A DNA stretch of 49,120 bases from an uncultured Methanomethylovorans sp. Lineage in GTDB: Archaea > Halobacteriota > Methanosarcinia > Methanosarcinales > Methanosarcinaceae. Each line of letters starts with the position of its first letter. Position 1 is the first letter of the stretch. Shown one piece after another: positions 35,156 to 42,038 of the stretch. The notes beneath the pieces are model-generated. The model ran no database searches and was not told the DNA's origin. It saw only the letters and a list, made by a program, of their open reading frames with translations. The stretch is from positions 1 through 49,120 of the forward strand of contig CALBTS010000578.1 of NCBI GenBank assembly GCA_937968035.1. The letters are read 5' to 3'. Both the position numbers and the translations under genes were made by a program.

Positions 35156-36112
35156 ATTAAAGAAGAGATATGGATCGAAAAATACAGGCCTATGAGACTT
35201 GATGATATTGTCGGTCAAACAGAGGCGATAGAAAGGCTCAAATCCTATGTAAAGAGTCGCAACCTTCCGCATTTGCTTTTTTCCGGCCCTCCGGGTGTAG
35301 GAAAAACAGCTACAGCAGTTTCCATTGCAAAGGAGCTATTTGCAGATTCATGGAAAGAGAACTTCACTGAGCTAAATGCTTCCGATGAAAGAGGGATCGA
35401 TGTTGTGCGTACCAAGATCAAGAACTTCGCTAAGACATCACCGATAGGTGGGGCAGATTTTAAGATAATCTTCCTTGATGAAGCTGATGCTCTGACTTCA
35501 GATGCTCAGGCGGCGCTAAGAAGAACTATGGAAAAATATACTAACAATTGTCGTTTCATTCTTTCTTGCAACTATTCCTCAAAGATCATCGAACCCATAC
35601 AGTCAAGGTGTGCAGTTTATAGATTCCGCCCTCTTTCTGACGATGCGGTGACCGAGCGTGTGCTTTTTGTTGCCAGTAATGAAGGGATCGAAATTGCAAC
35701 TGACGGCATGGAAGCTATCAAATATGTAGCTCAGGGGGATATGCGCAAGGCCATCAACGCATTGCAGGCTGCTTCTCTTGTTGACAGAGTAGTACATAAA
35801 GACACCATTTATAAGATCACTGCCACAGCTCGTCCTGAACAGATCACAGATCTGATCAACACTGCCCTTAGTGGTAATTTCATGTCTGCACGTAAACATC
35901 TGGATGAGCTTCTTCTTGACCAGGGCCTTTCAGGTGAAGATGTGGTGGGTCAGATCTATCGGGCTATGTTTAGCCTTTCAATTCCTCAGGAGAAAATGAT
36001 AGACCTCATTGATGTTATAGGAGAGGTGGATTTCAGAATAGCCGAAGGATCTAATGAAAGGATCCAGCTTGAAGCATTGATCGCGCATTTCACACTAAGG
36101 GGAAGAAATTAG
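35156..36112 (+). CDS. rfcS: Replication factor C small subunit, with non-standard ATT start
   Basis: 318 aa AAA+ clamp-loader subunit that loads PCNA. Walker A is SGPPGVGKTATA, Walker B FLDEADALT, the arginine-finger SRC motif is in PIQSRCAVYRF. The first ATG (35192) would remove the conserved start IKEEIWIEKYRP, a family constant (RFC box I). The frame is open upstream to 35153, and strong Shine-Dalgarno GGGAGGG lies 6 nt before ATT 35156. So translation most likely begins at ATT. A sequencing error at that base is the alternative. Confidence 0.92.
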   Translation: MKEEIWIEKYRPMRLDDIVGQTEAIERLKSYVKSRNLPHLLFSGPPGVGKTATAVSIAKELFADSWKENFTELNASDERGIDVVRTKIKNFAKTSPIGGADFKIIFLDEADALTSDAQAALRRTMEKYTNNCRFILSCNYSSKIIEPIQSRCAVYRFRPLSDDAVTERVLFVASNEGIEIATDGMEAIKYVAQGDMRKAINALQAASLVDRVVHKDTIYKITATARPEQITDLINTALSGNFMSARKHLDELLLDQGLSGEDVVGQIYRAMFSLSIPQEKMIDLIDVIGEVDFRIAEGSNERIQLEALIAHFTLRGRN

Positions 36113-36113
36113 A

Positions 36114-36620
36114 ATGGCCGTTGTACAATTACTCTCAAACCTTTTTGACAGTTTTCCCAATTGGCTGGCCACTATTCTGATCAGCTGTTTACCTGTGGCG
36201 GAACTTAGGGGTGCGATACCAGTTGCATTACTTCAATATCAAATGCATCCGACAGAAGCCTATCTTCTGGCGGTTATAGGTAATATGATACCGGTGATAC
36301 CTCTTCTGCTATATCTGGAGCCGGTGTCCAACTATTTGCGCAGGTTCAGGTTCTGGAACAAATTCTTTGATTGGCTTTTTACCCGTACTCACCATAACCA
36401 TTCGGCCACCTTTGAAAAATACGGCACTCTGGGGTTAGCTATCTTTGTAGCCATTCCCCTGCCCGCAACTGGTGCATGGTCGGGGTGTGCAGCAGCCTTC
36501 GTTTTCGGTATAGGCTTCAGACATGCGCTTATGGCTATAACCGCAGGTGTCCTTATTGCAGGCGTGGTGGTAACAACAGTTACCCTGGGTGGCATAAGCT
36601 TGTCTAATCTGTTGATCTAA
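36114..36620 (+). CDS. Small multidrug export family membrane protein (COG2426)
   Basis: 168 aa with about four membrane helices. The ISCLPVAELRGAIPVAL segment and GLAIFVAIPLPATGAWSGCAAAFVFG match the PF06695-type 'small multi-drug export' proteins. Evidence for drug export in this family is thin. The gene starts one base after the rfcS stop and is likely cotranscribed with it. Confidence 0.82.
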   Translation: MAVVQLLSNLFDSFPNWLATILISCLPVAELRGAIPVALLQYQMHPTEAYLLAVIGNMIPVIPLLLYLEPVSNYLRRFRFWNKFFDWLFTRTHHNHSATFEKYGTLGLAIFVAIPLPATGAWSGCAAAFVFGIGFRHALMAITAGVLIAGVVVTTVTLGGISLSNLLI

Positions 36621-36638
36621 AAAATAATTTGAACTGTA

Positions 36639-36863
36639 TCATTTGAACATTTTCTTGGATAGCATATCTTTTGCCAAGGCGATGTCTTCAGACTTTACAG
36701 TTTTTCTTCCAGCATGTTCAGCTAGCTTGATCGCTTCTCTTGAAATGTCCAATCCGTACTCTTCGAGTATTTCAGATAGTGCCATTGCTGCGGATTCACT
36801 AACTCTTTGAGACCCAGCACTTCTTATAAGCCTTTCTATCGGTGCAAGTGGTATTATTGTCAA
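36639..36863 (-). CDS. Archaeal histone (HMf family)
   Basis: 74 aa single histone fold. It begins (TTG)TIIPLAPIERLIRSAGS, the standard archaeal histone opening, and ends AGRKTVKSEDIALAKDMLSKK. Residues of the DNA-binding and dimer surfaces (PLAPIERLIR, GRKTVKSEDI) are retained. The frame runs to a TTG at 36887, but AGGAGG lies 7 nt before TTG 36863, which therefore is the start. It wraps DNA as dimers and higher multimers. Confidence 0.93.
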   Translation of the reverse strand: MTIIPLAPIERLIRSAGSQRVSESAAMALSEILEEYGLDISREAIKLAEHAGRKTVKSEDIALAKDMLSKKMFK

Positions 36864-36870
36864 TTTTTTT

Positions 36871-36876
36871 CCTCCT
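36871..36876 (-). promoter_or_regulatory. Shine-Dalgarno that sets the histone TTG start
   Basis: AGGAGG on the minus strand lies 7 nt before TTG at 36863. This decides the start in favour of the short, canonical histone N-terminus rather than the 82-codon open frame. Confidence 0.8.
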
Positions 36877-36926
36877 GAAAAAGTCAATTTCTGATCAGAT
36901 TCATATTAAGTACTTAATTACAAAAA

Positions 36927-36940
36927 TAAATTATAAATAG
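36927..36940 (-). promoter_or_regulatory. TATA box of the histone gene
   Basis: CTATTTATAATTTA on the minus strand lies 64-77 nt upstream of the start codon, implying a leader of about 40 nt. The surrounding 200 nt (36888-37089) are AT-rich and hold no gene. Confidence 0.55.
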
Positions 36941-37089
36941 TTATCTTCGATGATTTATACTGAATTTGTGTCTTTAAGTGCTGAACAACGGTATATTCAG
37001 ACGGATATGCTATAAATAATGTGTCATTATCACAGCAATCCTTATCTTGTGTTATAATGGCTCTTAAAAAGAAATAATTGTATCTAAAA

Positions 37090-37533
37090 CTACTCTGTTC
37101 TGAGTTTTTTCAACTTTGCAGCAATATCCTTGCCAAGGCGCTGGCATTCCTTTATATCCTTTTCTTCCGGGATATATTGCACCCTAAGGACAGGGTCTAC
37201 TACTTTCATACCAGCTTCTCTCATCTTTTCAGCGATCATCACAGGTGCTTCACCACTCCATCCATATGATCCAAAAGCAGAACCTACTTTTCCATCTACT
37301 CCTTCAGCTATCAGTGCATCAAGGAACTTTGAAATAGGTTCAAGCATCTTGTAATAGAAAGTTGAAGAACCTATTGCTATGCCGTCATAGCTGACAGCGT
37401 CTTTAGGGTCCCACTCGTAGAAGTTATCGACCCTTACTTCTATATGTTTCTGTCTGGCACCTTCAGCTATGGCTTCTGCCATCATCCGGGTGCTTCCCTG
37501 GGTACTTAGATAAACGATTGCAAGTTTTACCAT
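37090..37533 (-). CDS. Flavodoxin-fold flavoprotein
   Basis: 147 aa, one flavodoxin domain. The phosphate loop for FMN is YLSTQGSTRMMAEAI near the N-terminus, and IGSSTFYYKMLEPI and GSYGWSGEAP line the isoalloxazine site. The closest architecture is the flavodoxin domain of FprA-type diiron flavoproteins, here without the diiron domain. It probably carries electrons between soluble partners or serves oxidative defence; the partner is unknown. It is monocistronic. Confidence 0.85.
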   Translation of the reverse strand: MVKLAIVYLSTQGSTRMMAEAIAEGARQKHIEVRVDNFYEWDPKDAVSYDGIAIGSSTFYYKMLEPISKFLDALIAEGVDGKVGSAFGSYGWSGEAPVMIAEKMREAGMKVVDPVLRVQYIPEEKDIKECQRLGKDIAAKLKKLRTE

Positions 37534-37711
37534 TTAGATGATCCCCCGTTTTCTCATAAAGGACTTTCATGGAAAATAACACTTAAATAAAGTCCCCTTT
37601 ACAAATGGATATTATTCTCTGATAAACTTTTCCAGAAAAGTATATTCTGGATATGTTTATTGCTTATCAGGAATATCATGCATCTAAAGTTCCGGTGCAA
37701 GGAGATCATGG

Positions 37712-39013
37712 ATGAATGACAAATATGCGCCTCATATTGAAGAGCTGGCAAAGGCGCTTGATGGCATAGACTACGATGATATAAAAATCGAGCTCGATAA
37801 ACTTCTCAGGTTCCGTGTACCTCTTGAAGAAGCTAAAAGAACAGTTTTAAATAAATTCAGCTCAAAAGAGGCTCCTGAGATAAAAATCAAGGATATTTAC
37901 AATGCACCAAAGAGTTTCACTTTGAAAGGCAGGATCACATCCGTCGAGAAAAGAAATTTTGTCCTTAAGGGAGAAACAGTGAATCTATATTCGGGTAAGA
38001 TCTTAGATGAAACAGGGGTTTGCTTGTTCACTGCCTGGAATGATTTTTGTTTGAACGAAGGGGACATTATCAGGGTGTATAATGCCTACATGAAGGTTTG
38101 GAACAATCGCCCTGAGCTTAATTTTGGACAACGCTCTATTGTGGAAAAGCTCCCTGAAGATCTATCCATACCCAGAACTGAACAGCTTTTCACTCAAACA
38201 AAAAAGATCATCGAAATTAATTCTTCAGACCTGCTGGTAAGTTCGCAGGGCGTAGTCACTGAGATGTATCACAGGGATGTCATTGTCAAAGGCAAAGATA
38301 CTACTATAATAGAGGGTGTCATTGCAGATGAGACCGGTAAACTTCCTTTTACCTCGTGGGTTCCCATGGATGGAGTAGATATCGGTAATGCTATTAGTTT
38401 CAAGGCTGCCCACGTAAGGATTTTCAGAGGTATCCCCTCTTTAAATTTCACACATGAAACTTCATGGGAACTACTCCCTGATAACAAATGTCTTTTTTCC
38501 AAAAATAAGATCATGGCTCATGAACCTATCTCTATTCCTATTGCCTCTGTTCTTGAAAAGGATGGTCTTTTTGATGTAGTGGTCACAGGAAATATTATTT
38601 CCGTGCGCCCGGGTTCAGGACTGATCGAAAGATGTCCTGTTTGTAATCGCGTTATACAGAACAATGTTTGCCGGGCGCATGGTACTGTGGAGGGTGTCAA
38701 GGATATGCGGATAAAGGCGATACTTGACGATGGTACGGGAGCTGTTTATATCATGTTGAACAGGGAACTCTCAGAAACTATTTATGGAAGATCTATGGAC
38801 GAAGCTGAGAACATTATAAAGTTATCCCTGTCAAAAGATGCTGTGTATGAGAGCATGAAGAGATCTTTGATAGGTGCTTATCTAACTGTAAGAGGCAATT
38901 CGTCAAAGAGCGAGTTCGGTACTACCATTGTTGTGAGGTCTGCCTGGCTTCCGGAAGATGATCTTCTTTCCCGCCTTGAGGGTCTATTGTTAAAATTACC
39001 AGAGGATGTTTGA
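37712..39013 (+). CDS. Replication protein A homologue, single-stranded DNA binding (first copy)
   Basis: 433 aa. After an N-terminal helical segment (1-50; KYAPHIEELAKALDG) come two OB-folds (about 55-150 with ILDETGVCLFTAWND, and about 175-265 with VIADETGKLPFTSWVP). A zinc finger follows near 313-330 (CPVCNRVIQNNVCRAHG), then a further OB-like domain with DMRIKAILDDGTGAVYIML. This is the two-OB plus zinc layout of the Methanosarcina RPA2/RPA3 type. It overlaps the frame of its partner gene downstream. A paralogous pair lies at 47146-48960. Confidence 0.88.
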   Translation: MNDKYAPHIEELAKALDGIDYDDIKIELDKLLRFRVPLEEAKRTVLNKFSSKEAPEIKIKDIYNAPKSFTLKGRITSVEKRNFVLKGETVNLYSGKILDETGVCLFTAWNDFCLNEGDIIRVYNAYMKVWNNRPELNFGQRSIVEKLPEDLSIPRTEQLFTQTKKIIEINSSDLLVSSQGVVTEMYHRDVIVKGKDTTIIEGVIADETGKLPFTSWVPMDGVDIGNAISFKAAHVRIFRGIPSLNFTHETSWELLPDNKCLFSKNKIMAHEPISIPIASVLEKDGLFDVVVTGNIISVRPGSGLIERCPVCNRVIQNNVCRAHGTVEGVKDMRIKAILDDGTGAVYIMLNRELSETIYGRSMDEAENIIKLSLSKDAVYESMKRSLIGAYLTVRGNSSKSEFGTTIVVRSAWLPEDDLLSRLEGLLLKLPEDV

Positions 39014-39017
39014 TATA

Positions 39018-39893
39018 ATGGCAGAGAGAGAGATCGCTCAGAGACTGTTTGCAAAAGAGTTCAATGATTCTACCCTGAGCCTTACAACCGTTACCAGTTA
39101 TGATATTCCTGATATGAATTCTCCTAACCTGCTGATCTCTCCTACAGGTGTGCGTATCAATAGGATCTTTGTGGCCGGGGTGATAACAGAAGTTGAGAAC
39201 CTGGGATCAGAAACCGGAAAAGAGCGAGATCTCTGGAAGGCTCGTATATCTGATCCAACTGGAGTGTTTATTGTATATGCTGGTCAATACCAACCAGAGG
39301 CTGCTATATTTCTGTCGACCGTGGCTGTGCCGTCCTATGTTGCTGTGGTAGGCAAAGCGAGGATATATGAACCTGAAAAAAATTCAGTGTTCATCTCCAT
39401 AAGGCCAGAGGAGATCAACAGTGTAGAAAGTACGGTACGTGACAGATGGGTGCTAGATACAGCAGAACTGACACTAAAAAGGCTTGATCTGCTATCTGAG
39501 ATATTTTTTGAGAAGATGCATGGAGAAGATCTGGCAGGATCCTTGAGATCAAAGGGAATAGATCCAGAGTCATGTGAAGCTATTCTGGATGCTATTGCAT
39601 TCTATGGTACAGATCAGGACTATATTTCCAAGTTTAAACAAAGTGTGCGCAAAGCCCTGCTTTCCATTAAAGAAAATGCAGGCTCAGAAACGCAACAGAG
39701 GGATAATGCTGAAAATGTGATCTTTGAGCTCCTCAAAGAACTTGACAGTGGTAAAGGCGTACAGTATAGTTGCTTACTGAAAGAAGCGAAGTCACAAGGG
39801 ATCCCGGAAGAGGTAGCGGATGCAGTTATCCGGTCTCTCCTTGCTAAAGGAGAGTGCTATGAACCCAGGCTTGGAGTTCTTAAGCTCATCTGA
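39018..39893 (+). CDS. RPA-associated protein with OB-fold and C-terminal winged-helix-like tail
   Basis: 291 aa, COG3390. The N-terminal half is an OB-fold (PTGVRINRIFVAGVITEVENL, ISDPTGVFIVYAGQYQPEAA). The middle is helical. The last 65 residues (NVIFELLKELDSGKGVQYSCLLKEA, then PEEVADAVIRSLLAKGECYEPRLGVLKLI) look like a winged helix. OB plus winged helix is the plan of eukaryotic RPA32. The second copy at 48394 lacks this tail. ATG 39018 is preferred to the overlapping ATG at 39006. It is cotranscribed with the RPA gene. Confidence 0.82.
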   Translation: MAEREIAQRLFAKEFNDSTLSLTTVTSYDIPDMNSPNLLISPTGVRINRIFVAGVITEVENLGSETGKERDLWKARISDPTGVFIVYAGQYQPEAAIFLSTVAVPSYVAVVGKARIYEPEKNSVFISIRPEEINSVESTVRDRWVLDTAELTLKRLDLLSEIFFEKMHGEDLAGSLRSKGIDPESCEAILDAIAFYGTDQDYISKFKQSVRKALLSIKENAGSETQQRDNAENVIFELLKELDSGKGVQYSCLLKEAKSQGIPEEVADAVIRSLLAKGECYEPRLGVLKLI

Positions 39894-39903
39894 GCTATTG
39901 CCC

Positions 39904-40224
39904 TTATTCAAATTCAATACTCACGCTACCCGAATTCTTTGCAAGTGTTTTGGAAATGGTACCTATATCCATTCTGCATACGTGCATTATGCCGCATGGT
40001 ACAAGACACGTGGAGCACCATTTTGCCTCCTTTACCTTCTGGAATACCTGGTTGTCATTGTAGAACGGTTCATAAAGCTCCTTTACAGGAATCTCCATAT
40101 GTGAAAGTACTGCAACTTTCTTGCAAGGAGTTTCGATATCAATGACCATACTCTTGCCTTCTACTTTGCCGCTGATCCTATGGGTAAATCCACATATCCT
40201 AGAGTTCACTTTAACATCGGTCAT
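39904..40224 (-). CDS. Cysteine-containing small protein, DUF6951-like
   Basis: 106 aa. The N-terminus VNSRICGFTHRISG and the C-terminal IGTISKTLAKNSGSVSIEFE resemble small methanogen and sulfate-reducer proteins of the DUF6951 group. Six Cys are present: C11, C34, C70, C73, C77 and C83, four of them clustered in CSTCLVPCGIMHVC. This suggests metal or iron-sulfur binding. A TATA element for the minus strand lies at about 40281-40290. Family call is from memory of the pattern; function is unknown. Confidence 0.6.
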   Translation of the reverse strand: MTDVKVNSRICGFTHRISGKVEGKSMVIDIETPCKKVAVLSHMEIPVKELYEPFYNDNQVFQKVKEAKWCSTCLVPCGIMHVCRMDIGTISKTLAKNSGSVSIEFE

Positions 40225-40280
40225 AATTGCACCTGCTAATAATCTCTAATTTTGTATTATATACTTATTGTTGTCTTTTC

Positions 40281-40322
40281 TATATATTTGTCAGTGTGTG
40301 GTAGCCCGGTATACTTAAATAA
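40281..40322. promoter_or_regulatory. Divergent promoters of the two uncharacterised genes
   Basis: Minus-strand AATATATAG near 40281-40290 would serve the small Cys protein (start 40224). Plus-strand tacttaaataat at 40311-40322 would serve the gene at 40380, with a leader of about 30-35 nt that holds the ribosome site GGAGG at 40367. Confidence 0.5.
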
Positions 40323-40379
40323 TGACAAATCGACATAACAATCATCTTAAGTACTATAGTTCTAAATGGAGGCACTACT

Positions 40380-40970
40380 ATGCAACGTGAAGAAATAATC
40401 AACAAGGTTCGACAGCGCCTCAAGGAAATAAAAGGTGTAGGAGAAACCTATGTCCTTCTTGAAGAGGACAGGGAGATCATTAAGGAACTTGAGAAAAAAG
40501 CAGATGATATGACACTTATGGGTCTTGGCCGGGGTGATAATCGGGGTATCAAAGAAGTGCTCAAGAAAGATGTGGTCATTCCATTCATTACCAGTATGGA
40601 ATATGTGTGGCCGTGTTGCCCTAATGTCGTGCTCATGCACCATGATCGTGTGGTTGGAGAAGATCTGGATGATGAATGCAAGCTCAATGAACTAAAAAGC
40701 TGCAAGGATAACCTTGTCATTGGCAACATTGTGATCTATGATAAGGATCTGCTCAGGTCGATCGATCCCAAGACCGATCCTCTTATTGTGGTTTTGCCAC
40801 CTAAGCCATGTGCTGAGGTAGAGGAATTACCTCATATCTGTAATGTTGCTCTTGCTTCTCCCTCTCCTCCAACGGATGAATACCTCAAACAAAAAATGGG
40901 TCTTCCGCAAGCCCACGGCACGGGAACCTTTATCCTGGGATTCGACTTCGAGTGTTCCGATGGGAACTAA
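40380..40970 (+). CDS. Uncharacterised cytoplasmic protein with conserved-looking Cys
   Basis: 196 aa, no membrane segment. I do not recognise the family. Features: N-terminal helices rich in charge (EIINKVRQRLKEIKG), MTLMGLGRGDNRGIKEVL, MEYVWPCCPNVVLMHHD with paired Cys, then a Cys-containing stretch (DDECKLNELKSCKDN), and a C-terminal GLPQAHGTGTFILGFDF. The promoter and GGAGG site are strong, so expression is likely. A terminator hairpin follows. Metal or cofactor binding by the Cys pairs is a guess. Confidence 0.7.
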   Translation: MQREEIINKVRQRLKEIKGVGETYVLLEEDREIIKELEKKADDMTLMGLGRGDNRGIKEVLKKDVVIPFITSMEYVWPCCPNVVLMHHDRVVGEDLDDECKLNELKSCKDNLVIGNIVIYDKDLLRSIDPKTDPLIVVLPPKPCAEVEELPHICNVALASPSPPTDEYLKQKMGLPQAHGTGTFILGFDFECSDGN

Positions 40971-41007
40971 ATTCCTTAGTTTATTCCTCGGATCTTTTTT
41001 AAAAAAG

Positions 41008-41030
41008 AAAGGCTGAAATTCAGCCTTTTT
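41008..41030. terminator. Bidirectional hairpin terminator
   Basis: AAAGGCTGA and TCAGCCTTT form a 9-bp stem around aat, with T-rich tracts on both sides (T-run at 41026-41035 on plus; the A-run at 41001-41006 is a T-run on minus). It lies between convergent genes ending at 40970 and 41029 and can serve both. Confidence 0.75.
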
Positions 41031-41952
41031 ATTTTCCCATGTATATCATGAGAGCTTCTTCCACAGTCGCATCTTCCACTGTGATCGCATATATGGCATT
41101 ACACATGCGAACAGCTTCATCAAGTGTTTTCTGGTGGATGTTGCGGCCAGTTGCATTACCCATTGCGCCGCTTACATGTATCTGGTCATGGAGCTTCTTC
41201 AGGAAAGCTTTTGGATCATCGCTTGATCCTCCGGCACATACCACTTTTGTCCGGCCGGCTGCAATTACAGCCTCTTTGAATATCTCTGCTGAAGCAAGTC
41301 CTTCTTTTTTCGGGTAGTTCACTTTTACAAAGTCAGCGTTCAGGCAGGCACCAACACCCGTTGCGCCGGCAATAAGGTGCGGGTCCTTCTCGTCAGCTAC
41401 TGCAGCACCTCTGGGGTATATCCAGAGTACCGTGAGCATTCCGTATTGGTGTGCATCGTACACGATCTGTGCCGCCTGTGCAAGCATATCTGCTTCATAC
41501 TCGCTACCCAGGTATATAGTGTAACCCACGCCAAGTATCTTCAGTTTGCTGTTGTCCCTGAACTCTGCTATCTGGGGTACATCGTACCACTGGTTGCTAA
41601 AGGGATCCATTTGTTTAGTGGGAACAAGATGGCTCTTTGAGTTGATCTTCACAAGATATGGCACATCCGTATAGTCCATCCCATATCTTGCAATAAGGCC
41701 TAACTGGGTGGCGAAAACACCAATTTTTCCCTGGTGCGCTATTCTGAACAGATGTTCCGGATCATTGTCATCTGCTGCAGTATCTTCCCCATAAAAATCA
41801 TCATTAAGATGCTCTACTTTCTGGTCGCCTGCAAAGAGCATAAGTCTTCCCGTGCTCTTTGTGATCTCCATATAATTATCTATATACGTTTCACGGGCCT
41901 CTTTGGGCACATCCAGTGGCACTTTGATATCGGAGCTTTTGATTGAAATCAT
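41029..41952 (-). CDS. Archaeal class I fructose-bisphosphate aldolase family (DhnA/DeoC type)
   Basis: 307 aa TIM-barrel. LMLFAGDQKVEHLN lies near the N-terminus. The Schiff-base Lys is likely in ADFVKVNYPK, and VVCAGGSSDDPKAFLKKL forms the phosphate-binding loop, as in archaeal FBPA. It cleaves or forms fructose-1,6-bisphosphate from two trioses. It is of the larger methanosarcinal type; a related aldolase reaction (ADH synthase-like) cannot be ruled out. AAGGTGA lies 5 nt before the ATG at 41952; the longer frame from 41976 has no ribosome site. Confidence 0.82.
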   Translation of the reverse strand: MISIKSSDIKVPLDVPKEARETYIDNYMEITKSTGRLMLFAGDQKVEHLNDDFYGEDTAADDNDPEHLFRIAHQGKIGVFATQLGLIARYGMDYTDVPYLVKINSKSHLVPTKQMDPFSNQWYDVPQIAEFRDNSKLKILGVGYTIYLGSEYEADMLAQAAQIVYDAHQYGMLTVLWIYPRGAAVADEKDPHLIAGATGVGACLNADFVKVNYPKKEGLASAEIFKEAVIAAGRTKVVCAGGSSDDPKAFLKKLHDQIHVSGAMGNATGRNIHQKTLDEAVRMCNAIYAITVEDATVEEALMIYMGK

Positions 41953-42038
41953 TTTCATCACCTTATTTGTTCTCATTGCTTAATACGCGTATCTATAATA
42001 ATGAACATTTCTCTCAAATTCGTTTTTTATGAACCTTT

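Noticed and set aside
36639..36887. 82-residue histone with an N-terminal extension
   Set aside because: The AGGAGG site would lie inside the extension and the family begins at the second TTG.
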